Assembly: GCF_019266065.1 (NCBI RefSeq)
Contig: NZ_LPNR01000096.1
Coordinates: forward strand, 1-64,000
From: Nocardia sp. MH4
GTDB taxonomy: Bacteria > Actinomycetota > Actinomycetes > Mycobacteriales > Mycobacteriaceae
Direction: 5' to 3'
DNA length: 64,000 bases
Positions within the stretch are counted from its first letter, which is position 1; the number at the start of each line of letters is the position of its first letter. Shown here one piece after another: positions 28,190-37,062 of the stretch. The translations under genes were made by a program, and so were the position numbers. Under the pieces are notes generated by a model. The model worked only from the letters and a program-made list of their open reading frames with translations. It ran no database searches and was not told the origin of the DNA.

Positions 28190-31096
28190 GTGGATGGCGA
28201 CCGGAGTGCGGAGCTACTGGCCGATGCCCTGCGCGGCCGGCTCGACGGCGCGGTCGACGCGTCGGTCCGCCGCCGCGCCGAGTACTCCTCGGACGCCTCC
28301 AACTACCGGGTCCGGCCCACGCTGGTGGTGTTCCCGCGCCACGACGCCGATGTCGCCGCGACCGTCACCTTCGCCCGCGAACACGGGCTCTCGCTGACCG
28401 CGCGCGGCGCGGGGACCTCGGTGGCGGGCAATGCCGTGGGTCCCGGGATCGTGCTCGATTTCAGCAGGCATCTGCGGGGCGTGCTGGCGGTCGATCCGCA
28501 GGCGCGCACGGCCCGGGTGCAGCCGGGCGTCGTGCTGTCGGACCTGCAACGACGGCTGCGGTCCGATGGTCTGCGGTTCGGGCCCGACCCGTCCACCCAG
28601 GACCGCTGCACGCTGGGCGGGATGATCGGCAACAACGCCTGCGGGCCGCACGCGCTGGCCTGGGGGCGCACCTCCGATCGGGTGCGGTCGCTGCGCGTCG
28701 TCGACGGGACGGGCGCCGAACGGGTGCTCGGGGGCGACCTCGGCGTGGTTCCCGGTCTGGCCGGATTCGCCACCGCCAACCTCGCGGTATTGCGTACCGA
28801 GCTGGGCCGATTCGATCGGCAGGCGTCCGGGTACGGGCTGGAACACCTACTGCCGGAGCGTGGTTCGTCGATCGCGAAGGCATTCGTCGGCACCGAGGGC
28901 ACCTGTGGACTGCTGCTCGAGGCCGAACTCGACCTCACCCCGGTGCCCGCCGCCACTGTGCTGACCGTGCTCGGCTACCCCGATATCGCCACGGCGGCAG
29001 ACGATGTCGCCGCGGTCACCAGGTGCCGGCCGATCGCGGTGGAGGGCATCGATGCCGGTCTGGTCGACCGGGTCCGCGCGTATCGCGGCACGGTGCCCGC
29101 ACTGCCGCGCGGGCGCGGATGGCTGTTCGTCGAGACGGCGGGGGCGAGTGCCGACGAGGCGTTCGCGCAGGCCGAGCGGCTGTGCCGGGAGGCGAACGCC
29201 GAGGACCATCGCATCGTCACCGATCCCGCTGCCGTGGCGGCACTCTGGCGGATCCGGGCCGACGGAGCCGGATTGGCCGGGCGCACACCGGACGGTCGTC
29301 CCGCCTGGCCCGGCTGGGAGGACGCCGCCGTCCCACCCGCTCAGCTGGGTCGCTACTTGCGCGAATTCGCCTCGCTCACCGCGGCGTACGAGGTCGACGG
29401 GCTGCTGTACGGCCATATCGGCGACGGTTGCATCCACGTCCGGCTCGATTTCCCGATCGCCGACGCGCCCCGGCGTTTCCGGTCCTTCCTGTTCGACGCC
29501 GCCGAACTCGTAGTGCGCCACGGTGGTTCGCTCTCCGGCGAACACGGCGACGGGCGCGCCAGATCCGAACTGCTCGCGGTGATGTACTCCCCCGCCGCGC
29601 GTGCCGCCTTCGCCGGGTTCAAGGCGTTGTTCGACCCCGACGACGTGCTCAACCCCGGCGTCCTCGTCGACGCGGCGCCCGTGGATGGCGACCTGCGAGT
29701 CGCGGGGCTGCGTCCGCTGCCCTCGGTGGGTGGTTTCGCGCTGGCCGACGATGCCGGCGATCTGTCCACAGCTGTGCACAGGTGTGTAGGAATCGGTAAG
29801 TGCCGGGCGGACACTCGCGCCTCGGGCGGCTTCATGTGCCCGTCGTACCTGGCAACCGCCGATGAGAAGGACAGCACTCGAGGCCGCGCCCGCGTCCTCC
29901 AAGAGGTCGTCCGCGGCGAACTCGATTGGCGCGCACCGGCGGTCGAGGAATCACTGGATCTGTGCCTGTCCTGCAAGGCCTGTGGATCGGACTGCCCGGC
30001 GGGCGTCGACATGGCCACCTACAAATCCGAAACCCTGTACCGCCGCTACCGAGGTCGCCCCCGGCCGCTCGACCACTACGTCCTGGGCCGACTTCCCCGC
30101 TGGCTCACTGTCGCCCAACGCTTTCCCCGCCTGGCCAACACTCTCGCCGCCCGCCCCCTGCTCCGCCGAACCGCCATGCGCGCGGTCGGCATCGATCCCC
30201 GCCGCCGCGCACCGGTCCTCGCGCCGACGCCGTTCCGCCGGATCTGGCAGGAAATCGGTGGCAACAGCCGCACCGAGCCCGCGGTCGCCGCCCTCGTGCG
30301 CTCCCGCCACCACCACCTACTGCCGCACTCGCGCACCGACGACCCCGCCGCCACCACCACGAAAGCGACGTCGACCGGGTCGTCGACGGGGAGCGAGCGC
30401 ACGGTGCTGCTGTGGGTGGATTCCTTCACCGACACCTTCGATCCGGCGAACGCGATCGCCGCGACGGTGTTGCTCGAAGAACTCGGCTACCGGGTACATA
30501 TCCCCACGGCTCGGGTCTGCTGTGGATTGACGTGGATAACCACCGGACAGCTCGACGGCGGGCGTGCTCGGCTGCGGGCGACGGTGGAGGCGCTGGCCGA
30601 CCACGTGGCCGCGGGTGGACTGGTCGTCGGTCTCGAACCGTCGTGTACCGCCGCGCTGCGCGCCGACCTGCCGGAACTACTGGCCGATGATCCGCGGGCG
30701 GCGCGGGTCGCGGCTGCCGTTCGGACGCTGGCCGAGCTCCTGGTCGACCAGCCCGGATGGCGGCCGCCGCCCCGTGCGGGGGAACGGGTCGTGGTACAGC
30801 CGCATTGTCATCAGCATGCCGTCGGTGGGTTCGCCGCGGAGCGCAGGTTGCTGGCCGCGATGGGCGTCACCGTCGAGGAGCTGGCCGGGTGCTGTGGGCT
30901 GGCCGGGAACTTCGGAATGCAGAGAGGCCACTACGAGGTGTCCGTCGCGGTCGCGGAGAGTGCCCTGCTCCCGGCCCTGCGCGCAGCCCCGGACGGCACG
31001 ACGTTCCTGGCGGACGGCTTCTCCTGCCGGACGCAGGCCGAGCAGTTGGCGAACGTCCGAGGAGTGTCGTTGGCGACGTTCCTCTTGCGCGGCTGA
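28190..31096 (+). CDS. FAD-linked oxidase fused to Fe-S/CCG domains (GlcD + GlcF-like; D-2-hydroxyacid dehydrogenase)
   Basis: 968 residues. FAD-binding PCMH domain at about 35-270 (YRVRPTLVVFPRHDADVAAT; SLTARGAGTSVAGNAVGPGI), FAD-oxidase C domain to about 500 (YGHIGDGCIHVRLDF; GEHGDGRARS), ferredoxin-like segments with C532/C538 and a 4Fe-4S motif at C592, C595, C598, C602 (CLSCKACGSDCP), then CCG-type cysteine domains (TARVCCGLTW; AGCCGLAGNFGMQ). This architecture is found in D-lactate and related 2-hydroxyacid dehydrogenases that pass electrons to the respiratory chain. Substrate not resolved. GTG 28190 is used, with a weak ribosome binding site. Confidence 0.88.
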   Translation: MDGDRSAELLADALRGRLDGAVDASVRRRAEYSSDASNYRVRPTLVVFPRHDADVAATVTFAREHGLSLTARGAGTSVAGNAVGPGIVLDFSRHLRGVLAVDPQARTARVQPGVVLSDLQRRLRSDGLRFGPDPSTQDRCTLGGMIGNNACGPHALAWGRTSDRVRSLRVVDGTGAERVLGGDLGVVPGLAGFATANLAVLRTELGRFDRQASGYGLEHLLPERGSSIAKAFVGTEGTCGLLLEAELDLTPVPAATVLTVLGYPDIATAADDVAAVTRCRPIAVEGIDAGLVDRVRAYRGTVPALPRGRGWLFVETAGASADEAFAQAERLCREANAEDHRIVTDPAAVAALWRIRADGAGLAGRTPDGRPAWPGWEDAAVPPAQLGRYLREFASLTAAYEVDGLLYGHIGDGCIHVRLDFPIADAPRRFRSFLFDAAELVVRHGGSLSGEHGDGRARSELLAVMYSPAARAAFAGFKALFDPDDVLNPGVLVDAAPVDGDLRVAGLRPLPSVGGFALADDAGDLSTAVHRCVGIGKCRADTRASGGFMCPSYLATADEKDSTRGRARVLQEVVRGELDWRAPAVEESLDLCLSCKACGSDCPAGVDMATYKSETLYRRYRGRPRPLDHYVLGRLPRWLTVAQRFPRLANTLAARPLLRRTAMRAVGIDPRRRAPVLAPTPFRRIWQEIGGNSRTEPAVAALVRSRHHHLLPHSRTDDPAATTTKATSTGSSTGSERTVLLWVDSFTDTFDPANAIAATVLLEELGYRVHIPTARVCCGLTWITTGQLDGGRARLRATVEALADHVAAGGLVVGLEPSCTAALRADLPELLADDPRAARVAAAVRTLAELLVDQPGWRPPPRAGERVVVQPHCHQHAVGGFAAERRLLAAMGVTVEELAGCCGLAGNFGMQRGHYEVSVAVAESALLPALRAAPDGTTFLADGFSCRTQAEQLANVRGVSLATFLLRG

Positions 31097-31164
31097 GGTG
31101 CGCGGCCGTCTGATGCGTGCGCCGTGTCCGGCGCCCGCGCGGTAGGCCCGCGGTCGAACGCGGC

Positions 31165-31269
31165 TCAGCTACCGCCGGGCAGGGTGCCGGGCGCGATCTG
31201 GTACCCCGAGCTGCCCGCCGACCCGCTGCCCCACGCCGCCAGCAGCCAGTTGAGTGCGTTGGTGATCAT
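31165..31269 (-). CDS. 34-residue mini-protein with strong ribosome binding site
   Basis: ATG 31269 is preceded by AGGAGG with 6-nt spacing, one of the best ribosome binding sites in the window. The product has a hydrophobic/amphipathic start (MITNALNWLLAAWGSG), then a Ser/Gly linker and a Pro/Gly end (YQIAPGTLPGGS). There is no cleavable signal sequence. It lies in the 291-bp gap between two plus-strand genes. I do not recognise a family. It could be a membrane-active or surface peptide, or a regulator; the strong translation signal is the main evidence that it is a gene. Confidence 0.6.
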   Translation of the reverse strand: MITNALNWLLAAWGSGSAGSSGYQIAPGTLPGGS

Positions 31270-31387
31270 CGGGTACCTCCTGCATCGATGGGATGCCGGC
31301 TGTTTGCCAACACGATCTACATCGCGGTGAACGTGGCGAATATTACGAACACGCATCGGCGCGGGAGCGGGCGCGCACAATGGTCGG

Positions 31388-32335
31388 GTGCGCGATCAGA
31401 CCCTCGACCCCGGCCTGACGACGGCCGGGCTGTCCAGGACCGTCCGGTCGAGCAGACCGTTCGACGTCGGGCTCACCGTGGTCCCGCTGCGGCGCGGCGG
31501 CGGCGATCCGTGTCACCACGTCGACGCCGACGGCGCGCACTGGCACGCCTCCCGGATGCCGACCGGGGTGGTCACCTACCGGCTCGTCCAGGACGGCCGC
31601 GACGGCGCGCACGCGCGCGCCTGGGGACCCGGCGCCGAGGAATTCCTGGCCGGGCTGGACCGGATGCTGTGCCTCGAGGAAGACCTGGCCGACTTCACGC
31701 CCGAGCATCCCAAGCTGGTCGAAGCCCATCGCGTGGTGCCCGGCCTGCGGATGCTGCGGACCGGGCTGGTGTTCGAATCGCTGGTGCCGGCGATCCTCGA
31801 GCAGAAGGTGCACACCAAGTCCTCGTTCGCGGCCTGGCGCAGCCTGGTCCGTGAGTTCGGCGCGCGGGCGCCGGGGCCCGCGCCCGCCGGGCTGATGGTC
31901 GCGCCCGACGCCGAGACCTGGCGGCGCATTCCGTCGTGGAAGTACCACCGGGCCAATGTCGGCCCGCAGCGGGCACAGACCATCGTGCGCGCGGCCCGGG
32001 TCGCCGACTCGATCGAGCGCACCGCGCAGCTCTCGCCCGGCGAGGCCGCGCGGCGGTTGCGCAGCCTGCCCGGCATCGGTGTCTGGACGGTTGCCGAGAC
32101 CGCGCAGCGCGCCTTCGGCGACGCCGACGCCCTCTCGGTCGGCGACTACCACCTGGCCGCGACGGTCGGCTGGAGCCTGCTCGGCAGGCCGATCGACGAC
32201 GACGCGATGATCGAGTACCTGGAACCGCTACGGCCGCACCGCTATCGGGCGGTGCGCCTGCTCGCGCTGAGCGGGCAGGCGCACAAACCGAAATTCGGGC
32301 CACGCACCCCGATCACCGACCACCGGCACCGCTAA
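31388..32335 (+). CDS. AlkA/HhH-GPD family DNA-3-methyladenine glycosylase
   Basis: 315 residues. HhH-GPD core at about 130-290: VFESLVPAILEQKVHTKSSF, hairpin SLPGIGVWTVAETAQRAF, then the catalytic aspartate in SVGDYHLA. It removes alkylated purines in base-excision repair. Proteins of this type in actinobacteria are commonly annotated DNA-3-methyladenine glycosylase 2. No Fe-S cysteine cluster is present at the C terminus, unlike EndoIII. GTG 31388 is used. It ends convergently with, and overlaps by 4 bp, the small gene at 32332. Confidence 0.85.
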   Translation: MRDQTLDPGLTTAGLSRTVRSSRPFDVGLTVVPLRRGGGDPCHHVDADGAHWHASRMPTGVVTYRLVQDGRDGAHARAWGPGAEEFLAGLDRMLCLEEDLADFTPEHPKLVEAHRVVPGLRMLRTGLVFESLVPAILEQKVHTKSSFAAWRSLVREFGARAPGPAPAGLMVAPDAETWRRIPSWKYHRANVGPQRAQTIVRAARVADSIERTAQLSPGEAARRLRSLPGIGVWTVAETAQRAFGDADALSVGDYHLAATVGWSLLGRPIDDDAMIEYLEPLRPHRYRAVRLLALSGQAHKPKFGPRTPITDHRHR

Positions 32336-32538
32336 CGGATCGCGCGCTGGTCGAGCACGCAGTGCCCCGCGTCGACGAGGGTGGTGCGGGCCCGCCTGCG
32401 GACCCGGCACTCGTCGACCGTGCAGTCGAGGTGCAATTGCATTGCGGCATGGGCCTGTTCGGCGTCCATCGGGCCCGGATCGGTGCCGCAACCGAGTAGT
32501 GCAGCGGCAATATGCATGTTCACATCGCTCAATTGCAT
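32332..32538 (-). CDS. Small Cys-containing hypothetical protein
   Basis: 68 residues from ATG 32538, with CTGGAG 4-5 nt upstream. The frame is open further upstream, but only this part has a ribosome binding site. Four cysteines (LLGCGTD, LDCTVDECRV, AGHCVLD) and a basic stretch RVRRRARTT are visible. No known domain recognised. It is divergent from the XRE/DUF5753 regulator at 32721, the usual place for a small accessory gene in such actinobacterial loci. Confidence 0.65.
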   Translation of the reverse strand: MQLSDVNMHIAAALLGCGTDPGPMDAEQAHAAMQLHLDCTVDECRVRRRARTTLVDAGHCVLDQRAIR

Positions 32539-32720
32539 GTCTCCAGGAGAGCACGCAACCGTTCGGCTAACGGCCGGTACACGCCGATCCCGATATTTCG
32601 CGGCGAATTCCCAGCACGGCATCCAACGGGGAGTGCAGGATTCCCCATAGTGGACGAAATCCACCGCCATAGGCGGGGCTGTGGGCTGTGGCGGGTTGCG
32701 AGCACAGAAGGAGTGGGGCT

Positions 32721-33638
32721 GTGGCAGCGAACGCATCGACCGGAGTGGGCGGACCGGCGGCAGGAGTCTCCTCGACACTGCCGCGCCGCCAGCTCGGTCG
32801 CTATCTGCGCGATTGGCGGACCCAGGCGGGTCTGACGATCGCCGAGGCCGCCAAGTTGATGGAATGGGGCGCCAGCACGTTGCAGCGCCTGGAAAAGGGC
32901 CAGGCCGACCGCATCCGGACGATCGACATCCACGAGCTGTGCCGGATCTACGGTATTCCGGACGATCTCGCCGAGGGCTTGACGGGCCTCGCGCAGCAGG
33001 CCGCCGTCAAGAGCTGGTGGCACGCGTACGGCGATCTGATTCCCGAAAACTTCGACGTCTATGTGGGTTTGGAGGCATCGGCGCATCGGCTGCGGGCTTA
33101 TCAGTCCGAATTGGTCCTCGGCCTGCTGCAGACGGCGGACTACGCGCGTGCGCTGAATCAGCTGGGCTATCCCAAGGATTCGGTCGACGAGCTCGATCGG
33201 CGGGTCGCGTTGCGGCTGCAACGACAGGCGTTGATCAACCGCAAGCATTCGCCCGCCGAGATCGATGTGGTTCTGCACGAATCGGTATTGCATCGCATCG
33301 TCGGTGATGCAAAGGTGATGGCTGCGCAGTTGCGACATCTTGCCGACGCGAGCACCCGAAGCAATGTGACACTGCGTATCCTGCCGTTTGCCGCCGGTGT
33401 TCCACTCGGAGTCTCCACCGGACCTTTCACGGTTCTCGAGTTCGGCACCGACAGCAAGGGGCAACCGGTCGAACCACCGGTGGTGTACGCCGAAGGCTTC
33501 ACCGGCGATCTCTACCTGGAACGACGCGCGGATGTCAGAAGGTACGACCGGGCTCACGAGTGCCTCCAGCGTCATGCGCTGGATATTCAACCGAGTAGAC
33601 ACCTGCTGCGGCAGGTCGCGAAGGAGTATGTGGCATGA
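32721..33638 (+). CDS. XRE-family regulator with DUF5753 domain
   Basis: 305 residues. Helix-turn-helix at about 25-80 (LGRYLRDWRTQAGLTIAEAA; ASTLQRLEKGQADRIRTID). The C-terminal DUF5753 sensor domain is recognised by LVLGLLQTADYARAL, VVLHESVLHRIVGD and LRILPFAAGVPLGVSTGPFT. GTG 32721 follows AAGGAG at 32708-32713. In Streptomyces such genes pair with DUF397 proteins and act in developmental or antibiotic control (WhiJ-type systems). Here the stop overlaps the first DUF397 gene by 4 nt. Confidence 0.92.
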   Translation: MAANASTGVGGPAAGVSSTLPRRQLGRYLRDWRTQAGLTIAEAAKLMEWGASTLQRLEKGQADRIRTIDIHELCRIYGIPDDLAEGLTGLAQQAAVKSWWHAYGDLIPENFDVYVGLEASAHRLRAYQSELVLGLLQTADYARALNQLGYPKDSVDELDRRVALRLQRQALINRKHSPAEIDVVLHESVLHRIVGDAKVMAAQLRHLADASTRSNVTLRILPFAAGVPLGVSTGPFTVLEFGTDSKGQPVEPPVVYAEGFTGDLYLERRADVRRYDRAHECLQRHALDIQPSRHLLRQVAKEYVA

Positions 33639-33853
33639 GTTTCGATCTCGTCGACGCACACTGGTTCAAGAGCACGCGCAGCGGCGCGGGCAAGGACTGC
33701 GTCGAAGTGGCATTCCTGTTCGGTGGTCGCGTCGGCGTGCGCGACAGCAAGAACCCGGCCGGCCCCGCGCTGGTCTTCGACGGCCCGAGCTGGGACGCCT
33801 TCACCCAGGGCATCGACAACGGCGCGTTCGCGTGCGCCCTGGGCGCACGGTGA
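33635..33853 (+). CDS. DUF397 protein, copy 1
   Basis: 72 residues, all DUF397: WFKSTRSGAGKDCVEVAFL, VGVRDSKNP, ALVFDGPSWDAFTQGI. Partner of the upstream XRE/DUF5753 regulator, with an ATGA overlap. DUF397 proteins probably bind their cognate regulator and modulate DNA binding. Its stop overlaps the start of a second DUF397 gene. Confidence 0.92.
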   Translation: MSFDLVDAHWFKSTRSGAGKDCVEVAFLFGGRVGVRDSKNPAGPALVFDGPSWDAFTQGIDNGAFACALGAR

Positions 33854-34065
33854 ACAGCAAGCGCACCATCGACACCACCGGCGCGACCTGGCTGCGCGCC
33901 GGGACCGCGGGGGAGGGCAGCAGCGTCGAGGTCGCCATGCTGCCCGACGGGTACGTGGCGTTGCGCGACGGCAAGAATCCCGACGGTCCGGTGCTGATCT
34001 TCACCCCGAGCGAGTGGACCGCGTTCACCGCGGGCGTGCACGACGGCGAGTTCGATCGCCCTTGA
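33850..34065 (+). CDS. DUF397 protein, copy 2
   Basis: 71 residues from GTG 33850, overlapping the first DUF397 stop (GTGA). TWLRAGTAGEGSSVEVAML, VALRDGKNPDGPVLIFTPSE and WTAFTAGVHDGEF show the same fold. It lacks the cysteine of the usual CVEV motif (SVEV here). A tandem duplication that has diverged considerably. Confidence 0.88.
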   Translation: MNSKRTIDTTGATWLRAGTAGEGSSVEVAMLPDGYVALRDGKNPDGPVLIFTPSEWTAFTAGVHDGEFDRP

Positions 34066-34104
34066 TCACGTTTGGATCAAGGCCCGGCCGGGTAGCCCAT
34101 CTAC

Positions 34105-34302
34105 ATGGACCGAGGGTTGAAGAAAATGCCACCCCGGTACCGGAGGCTGGCGCCTGAGGACGGAGTCGAGCGCCTGATCGTGATACTGCTGTTCGCGGTA
34201 TCGGCGATCGGGATCTATGTGCTCACCGGTTCGCTTCTCGGCGCGCTGTTCATCGGATTACTGGTCGGATTAGTCGCGGTGGGGACTGTCGCCGTGTTGT
34301 AG
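34105..34302 (+). CDS. Small two-helix membrane protein
   Basis: 65 residues: basic N terminus, then two hydrophobic stretches (about 24-41 LIVILLFAVSAIGIYVL and 43-65 SLLGALFIGLLVGLVAVGTV). No ribosome binding site is obvious close to ATG 34105. Unknown function; followed by a terminator. Moderately confident that it is real, because of the coherent membrane pattern and codon use. Confidence 0.5.
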   Translation: MDRGLKKMPPRYRRLAPEDGVERLIVILLFAVSAIGIYVLTGSLLGALFIGLLVGLVAVGTVAVL

Positions 34303-34310
34303 AAGGCGAT

Positions 34311-34344
34311 CGCCGCGGGGCACGCCATCACGTGCCCCGCGGCG
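34311..34344. terminator. Bidirectional terminator between small membrane protein and sdhB
   Basis: 14-bp perfect stem (34311-34324 / 34331-34344) with loop CCATCA. It lies between the convergent ends at 34302 and 34351. Confidence 0.8.
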
Positions 34345-34350
34345 AGTCGC

Positions 34351-35097
34351 CTACCGACGGAACAGTTTGTTGCCGAGCCACACAATCGGGTCGTATTTGC
34401 GATCGACAACGCGTTCCTTCAAGGGAATGAGCGCGTTGTCGGTGATCTTGATGTGTTCCGGGCACACCTCGGTGCAGCATTTGGTGATATTGCAGTAGCT
34501 CAGGCCCGCTTCCTCCTGTGCCATTTCCCGGCGGTCGGCGGTGTCGAGCGGGTGCATCTCCAGTTCGGAGATGCGCATCAGATAGCGCGGGCCCGCGAAG
34601 GCCTGTTTGTTGTCCTCGTGATCGCGGACGACGTGACAGGTGTTCTGGCACAGGAAACACTCGATGCACTTGCGGAACTCCTGTGAGCGTTCCACATCGA
34701 CCTGTTTCATCCGGTAGTCACCGGGCTTCAGGTCCGCTGGAGGCGTGAAAGACGGTATCTCCCTTGCCTTCTCGTAGTTGAACGAGACATCGGTGACGAG
34801 ATCCTTGATAATCGGAAAGGTGCGCATCGGCGTCACCGTGATCACCTCGTCAGGGGTGAAAGTCGACATCCGGGTCATGCACAGCAACCGCGGCCTGCCG
34901 TTCACCTCCGCCGAACACGAACCGCATTTTCCCGCTTTGCAATTCCAGCGGACCGCGAGGTCGGGTGCCTGGGTGGCCTGCAGGCGATGGATGATGTCGA
35001 GCACCACCTCGCCCTCGTTCACCAGCACCGTGTAGTCCTCCAGGCCGCCGCCGTCGAGATCACCGCGCCAGACCCGGAACCGGGCGTCGTACCCCAT
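34351..35097 (-). CDS. sdhB: Succinate dehydrogenase iron-sulfur subunit (Sdh1 type)
   Basis: 248 residues. The [2Fe-2S] ligands are C53, C58, C61 and C73 (CKAGKCGSC). The two further clusters use C144, C147, C150, C154 (CIECFLCQNTC) and C202, C208, C212 region (CNITKCCTEVCP). It carries electrons from the flavin subunit to the membrane subunit. It begins 2 bp after the sdhA stop. It matches the mycobacterial Sdh1 (Rv0247c-like) subunit in order and length. Confidence 0.95.
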   Translation of the reverse strand: MGYDARFRVWRGDLDGGGLEDYTVLVNEGEVVLDIIHRLQATQAPDLAVRWNCKAGKCGSCSAEVNGRPRLLCMTRMSTFTPDEVITVTPMRTFPIIKDLVTDVSFNYEKAREIPSFTPPADLKPGDYRMKQVDVERSQEFRKCIECFLCQNTCHVVRDHEDNKQAFAGPRYLMRISELEMHPLDTADRREMAQEEAGLSYCNITKCCTEVCPEHIKITDNALIPLKERVVDRKYDPIVWLGNKLFRR

Positions 35098-35099
35098 CG

Positions 35100-37034
35100 C
35101 TACGCCTTTCCCTCGGTCGAGCCGGCCGCCGGATGGGCGGCCAATTCCTGCTCGGTGTAGTACTTCTCGAGTTCGCTGAGCTCGAACAGGGCGAGCAGAT
35201 CGTCGCGCATCGGCGTCTGATCGGCCGGGGTGACGGTGACCGCCGGGACCTGCCGGTCGGCCGTGGCCGGGTCCACCGCGCAGACCAGCAGCTTGTTGCG
35301 CCAGTCGGGGTTCATGCCGGGGTGGTCGTCACGGGTGTGCCCGCCGCGGCTCTCGGTGCGCAACAGCGCCGCCTCGGCGACGCATTCGCTGACCAGCAGC
35401 ATGTTGGCCAGGTCCAGCGCCAGATGCCAGCCGGGATTGAACTGCCGTTTCCCCTCGACGGTGACCTCGGCGTACCTGGCGCGCAGCTGCGCCAGCTTTT
35501 CGATGGCCTCGCGCACCTCGTGTTCCTTGCGGATGATGCCGACCAGGTCGTTCATCGTCTGCTGCAACTCGCTGTGCAGGGTGTACGGGTTCTCCCCCGC
35601 GCCGGTGGCGGGCGGATCGAACGGTGCGAGAGCGGCTTTCGCCGCCGCCTCGATGTCGGTCTCGGCCGGCGCGGGCCGGTCGGTGAGCTGCTGGACGTAG
35701 GCCGACGCGCCGAGCCCGGCCCGTCGCCCGAACACCAGCAGATCCGACAGCGAGTTGCCACCGAGCCGGTTCGAGCCGTGCATGCCGCCGGAACACTCAC
35801 CGGCGGCGAACAAGCCGGGCACCACCGCGGCGCCGGTGTCGGGGTCGACCTCGATACCGCCCATCACGTAGTGGCAGGTCGGGCCGACTTCCATCGGCTC
35901 GGCGGTGATGTCGACATCGGCCAGTTCCTTGAACTGGTGGTGCATCGAGGGCAGCCTGCGCACGATCTCGTCGGCGGGCATCCGGGAAGCGATGTCGAGG
36001 TAGACGCCACCGTGCTCGGTGCCGCGCCCCGCCTTCACCTCCTCGTTGATCGCCCTGGCGACCTCGTCGCGGGGGAGCAGGTCGGGGGTGCGGCGCGCGG
36101 AGTCGTTGTCGCGCAACCACTGATCGGCCTCGGCCTCGGTCTCGGCGTACTGGCCCTTGAACACCGGCGGGATGTAGTCGAACATGAAGCGCTTGCCGTC
36201 GGAGTTCTTCAGCACGCCGCCGTCGCCGCGCACGCCCTCGGTGACCAGGATGCCCTTCACGCTCGGCGGCCAGACCATGCCGGTCGGATGGAACTGCAGG
36301 AATTCCATGTTGATCAGCGTCGCGCCCGCCCGCAGGGCCAGCGCGTGGCCGTCGCCGGTGTACTCCCAGGAGTTCGAGGTCACCTTGTAGGACTTGCCGA
36401 TCCCGCCGGTGGCCAGCACGATCGCCGGCGCCCTGAACAACACGAAGCCGCCGGATTCGCGCCAGTAGCCGAAGGCGCCCGCGATGCGGCCGCCGTCGGT
36501 GAGCAGTTCGGTGATGGTGCACTCGGCGAAGACCTTGATCCTGGCCTCGTAGTCACCGGTGGCCGCGTAGTCCTCCTGTTGCAACGAGACGATCTTCTGC
36601 TGCATGGTGCGGATGAGTTCCAGGCCGGTGCGGTCGCCGACGTGGGCCAGCCGGGGATAGGTGTGGCCGCCGAAGTTGCGCTGGCTGATTCGCCCGTCGG
36701 GCGTCCGATCGAACAGGGCCCCATAGGTTTCCAGTTCCCATACCCGGTCGGGCGCCTCCTGCGCGTGCAGTTCGGCCATCCGCCAGTTGTTGAGGAATTT
36801 GCCACCGCGCATGGTGTCTTTGAAATGGGTCTGCCAGTTGTCCTTCTCGTTGGCATTGCCCATCGAGGCCGCGCAGCCGCCCTCGGCCATCACGGTGTGC
36901 GCCTTGCCGAACAGCGACTTGCACACCACCGCGACCGAGAGTCCTTGCTCGCGGGCCTCGATCACCGCGCGCAGCCCGGCGCCGCCCGCCCCGATCACCA
37001 CGACGTCGTAGTCGTGCCGTTCCACATCTGACAT
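35100..37034 (-). CDS. sdhA: Succinate dehydrogenase flavoprotein subunit (Sdh1 type)
   Basis: 644 residues. FAD-binding VVVIGAGGAGLRAVIEA, covalent flavin histidine in KAHTVMAEGG, substrate-site segments RNFGGHTYPR and HGSNRLGGNSL. It oxidises succinate to fumarate at the cytoplasmic face. ATG 37034 has AGGAG about 10 nt upstream. It is the middle gene of the operon sdhC-sdhA-sdhB, as in mycobacterial Sdh1 (Rv0249c-Rv0247c). Confidence 0.95.
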   Translation of the reverse strand: MSDVERHDYDVVVIGAGGAGLRAVIEAREQGLSVAVVCKSLFGKAHTVMAEGGCAASMGNANEKDNWQTHFKDTMRGGKFLNNWRMAELHAQEAPDRVWELETYGALFDRTPDGRISQRNFGGHTYPRLAHVGDRTGLELIRTMQQKIVSLQQEDYAATGDYEARIKVFAECTITELLTDGGRIAGAFGYWRESGGFVLFRAPAIVLATGGIGKSYKVTSNSWEYTGDGHALALRAGATLINMEFLQFHPTGMVWPPSVKGILVTEGVRGDGGVLKNSDGKRFMFDYIPPVFKGQYAETEAEADQWLRDNDSARRTPDLLPRDEVARAINEEVKAGRGTEHGGVYLDIASRMPADEIVRRLPSMHHQFKELADVDITAEPMEVGPTCHYVMGGIEVDPDTGAAVVPGLFAAGECSGGMHGSNRLGGNSLSDLLVFGRRAGLGASAYVQQLTDRPAPAETDIEAAAKAALAPFDPPATGAGENPYTLHSELQQTMNDLVGIIRKEHEVREAIEKLAQLRARYAEVTVEGKRQFNPGWHLALDLANMLLVSECVAEAALLRTESRGGHTRDDHPGMNPDWRNKLLVCAVDPATADRQVPAVTVTPADQTPMRDDLLALFELSELEKYYTEQELAAHPAAGSTEGKA

Positions 37035-37062
37035 TCGAACTAGCTCCTGGTGTCGACGCGAT

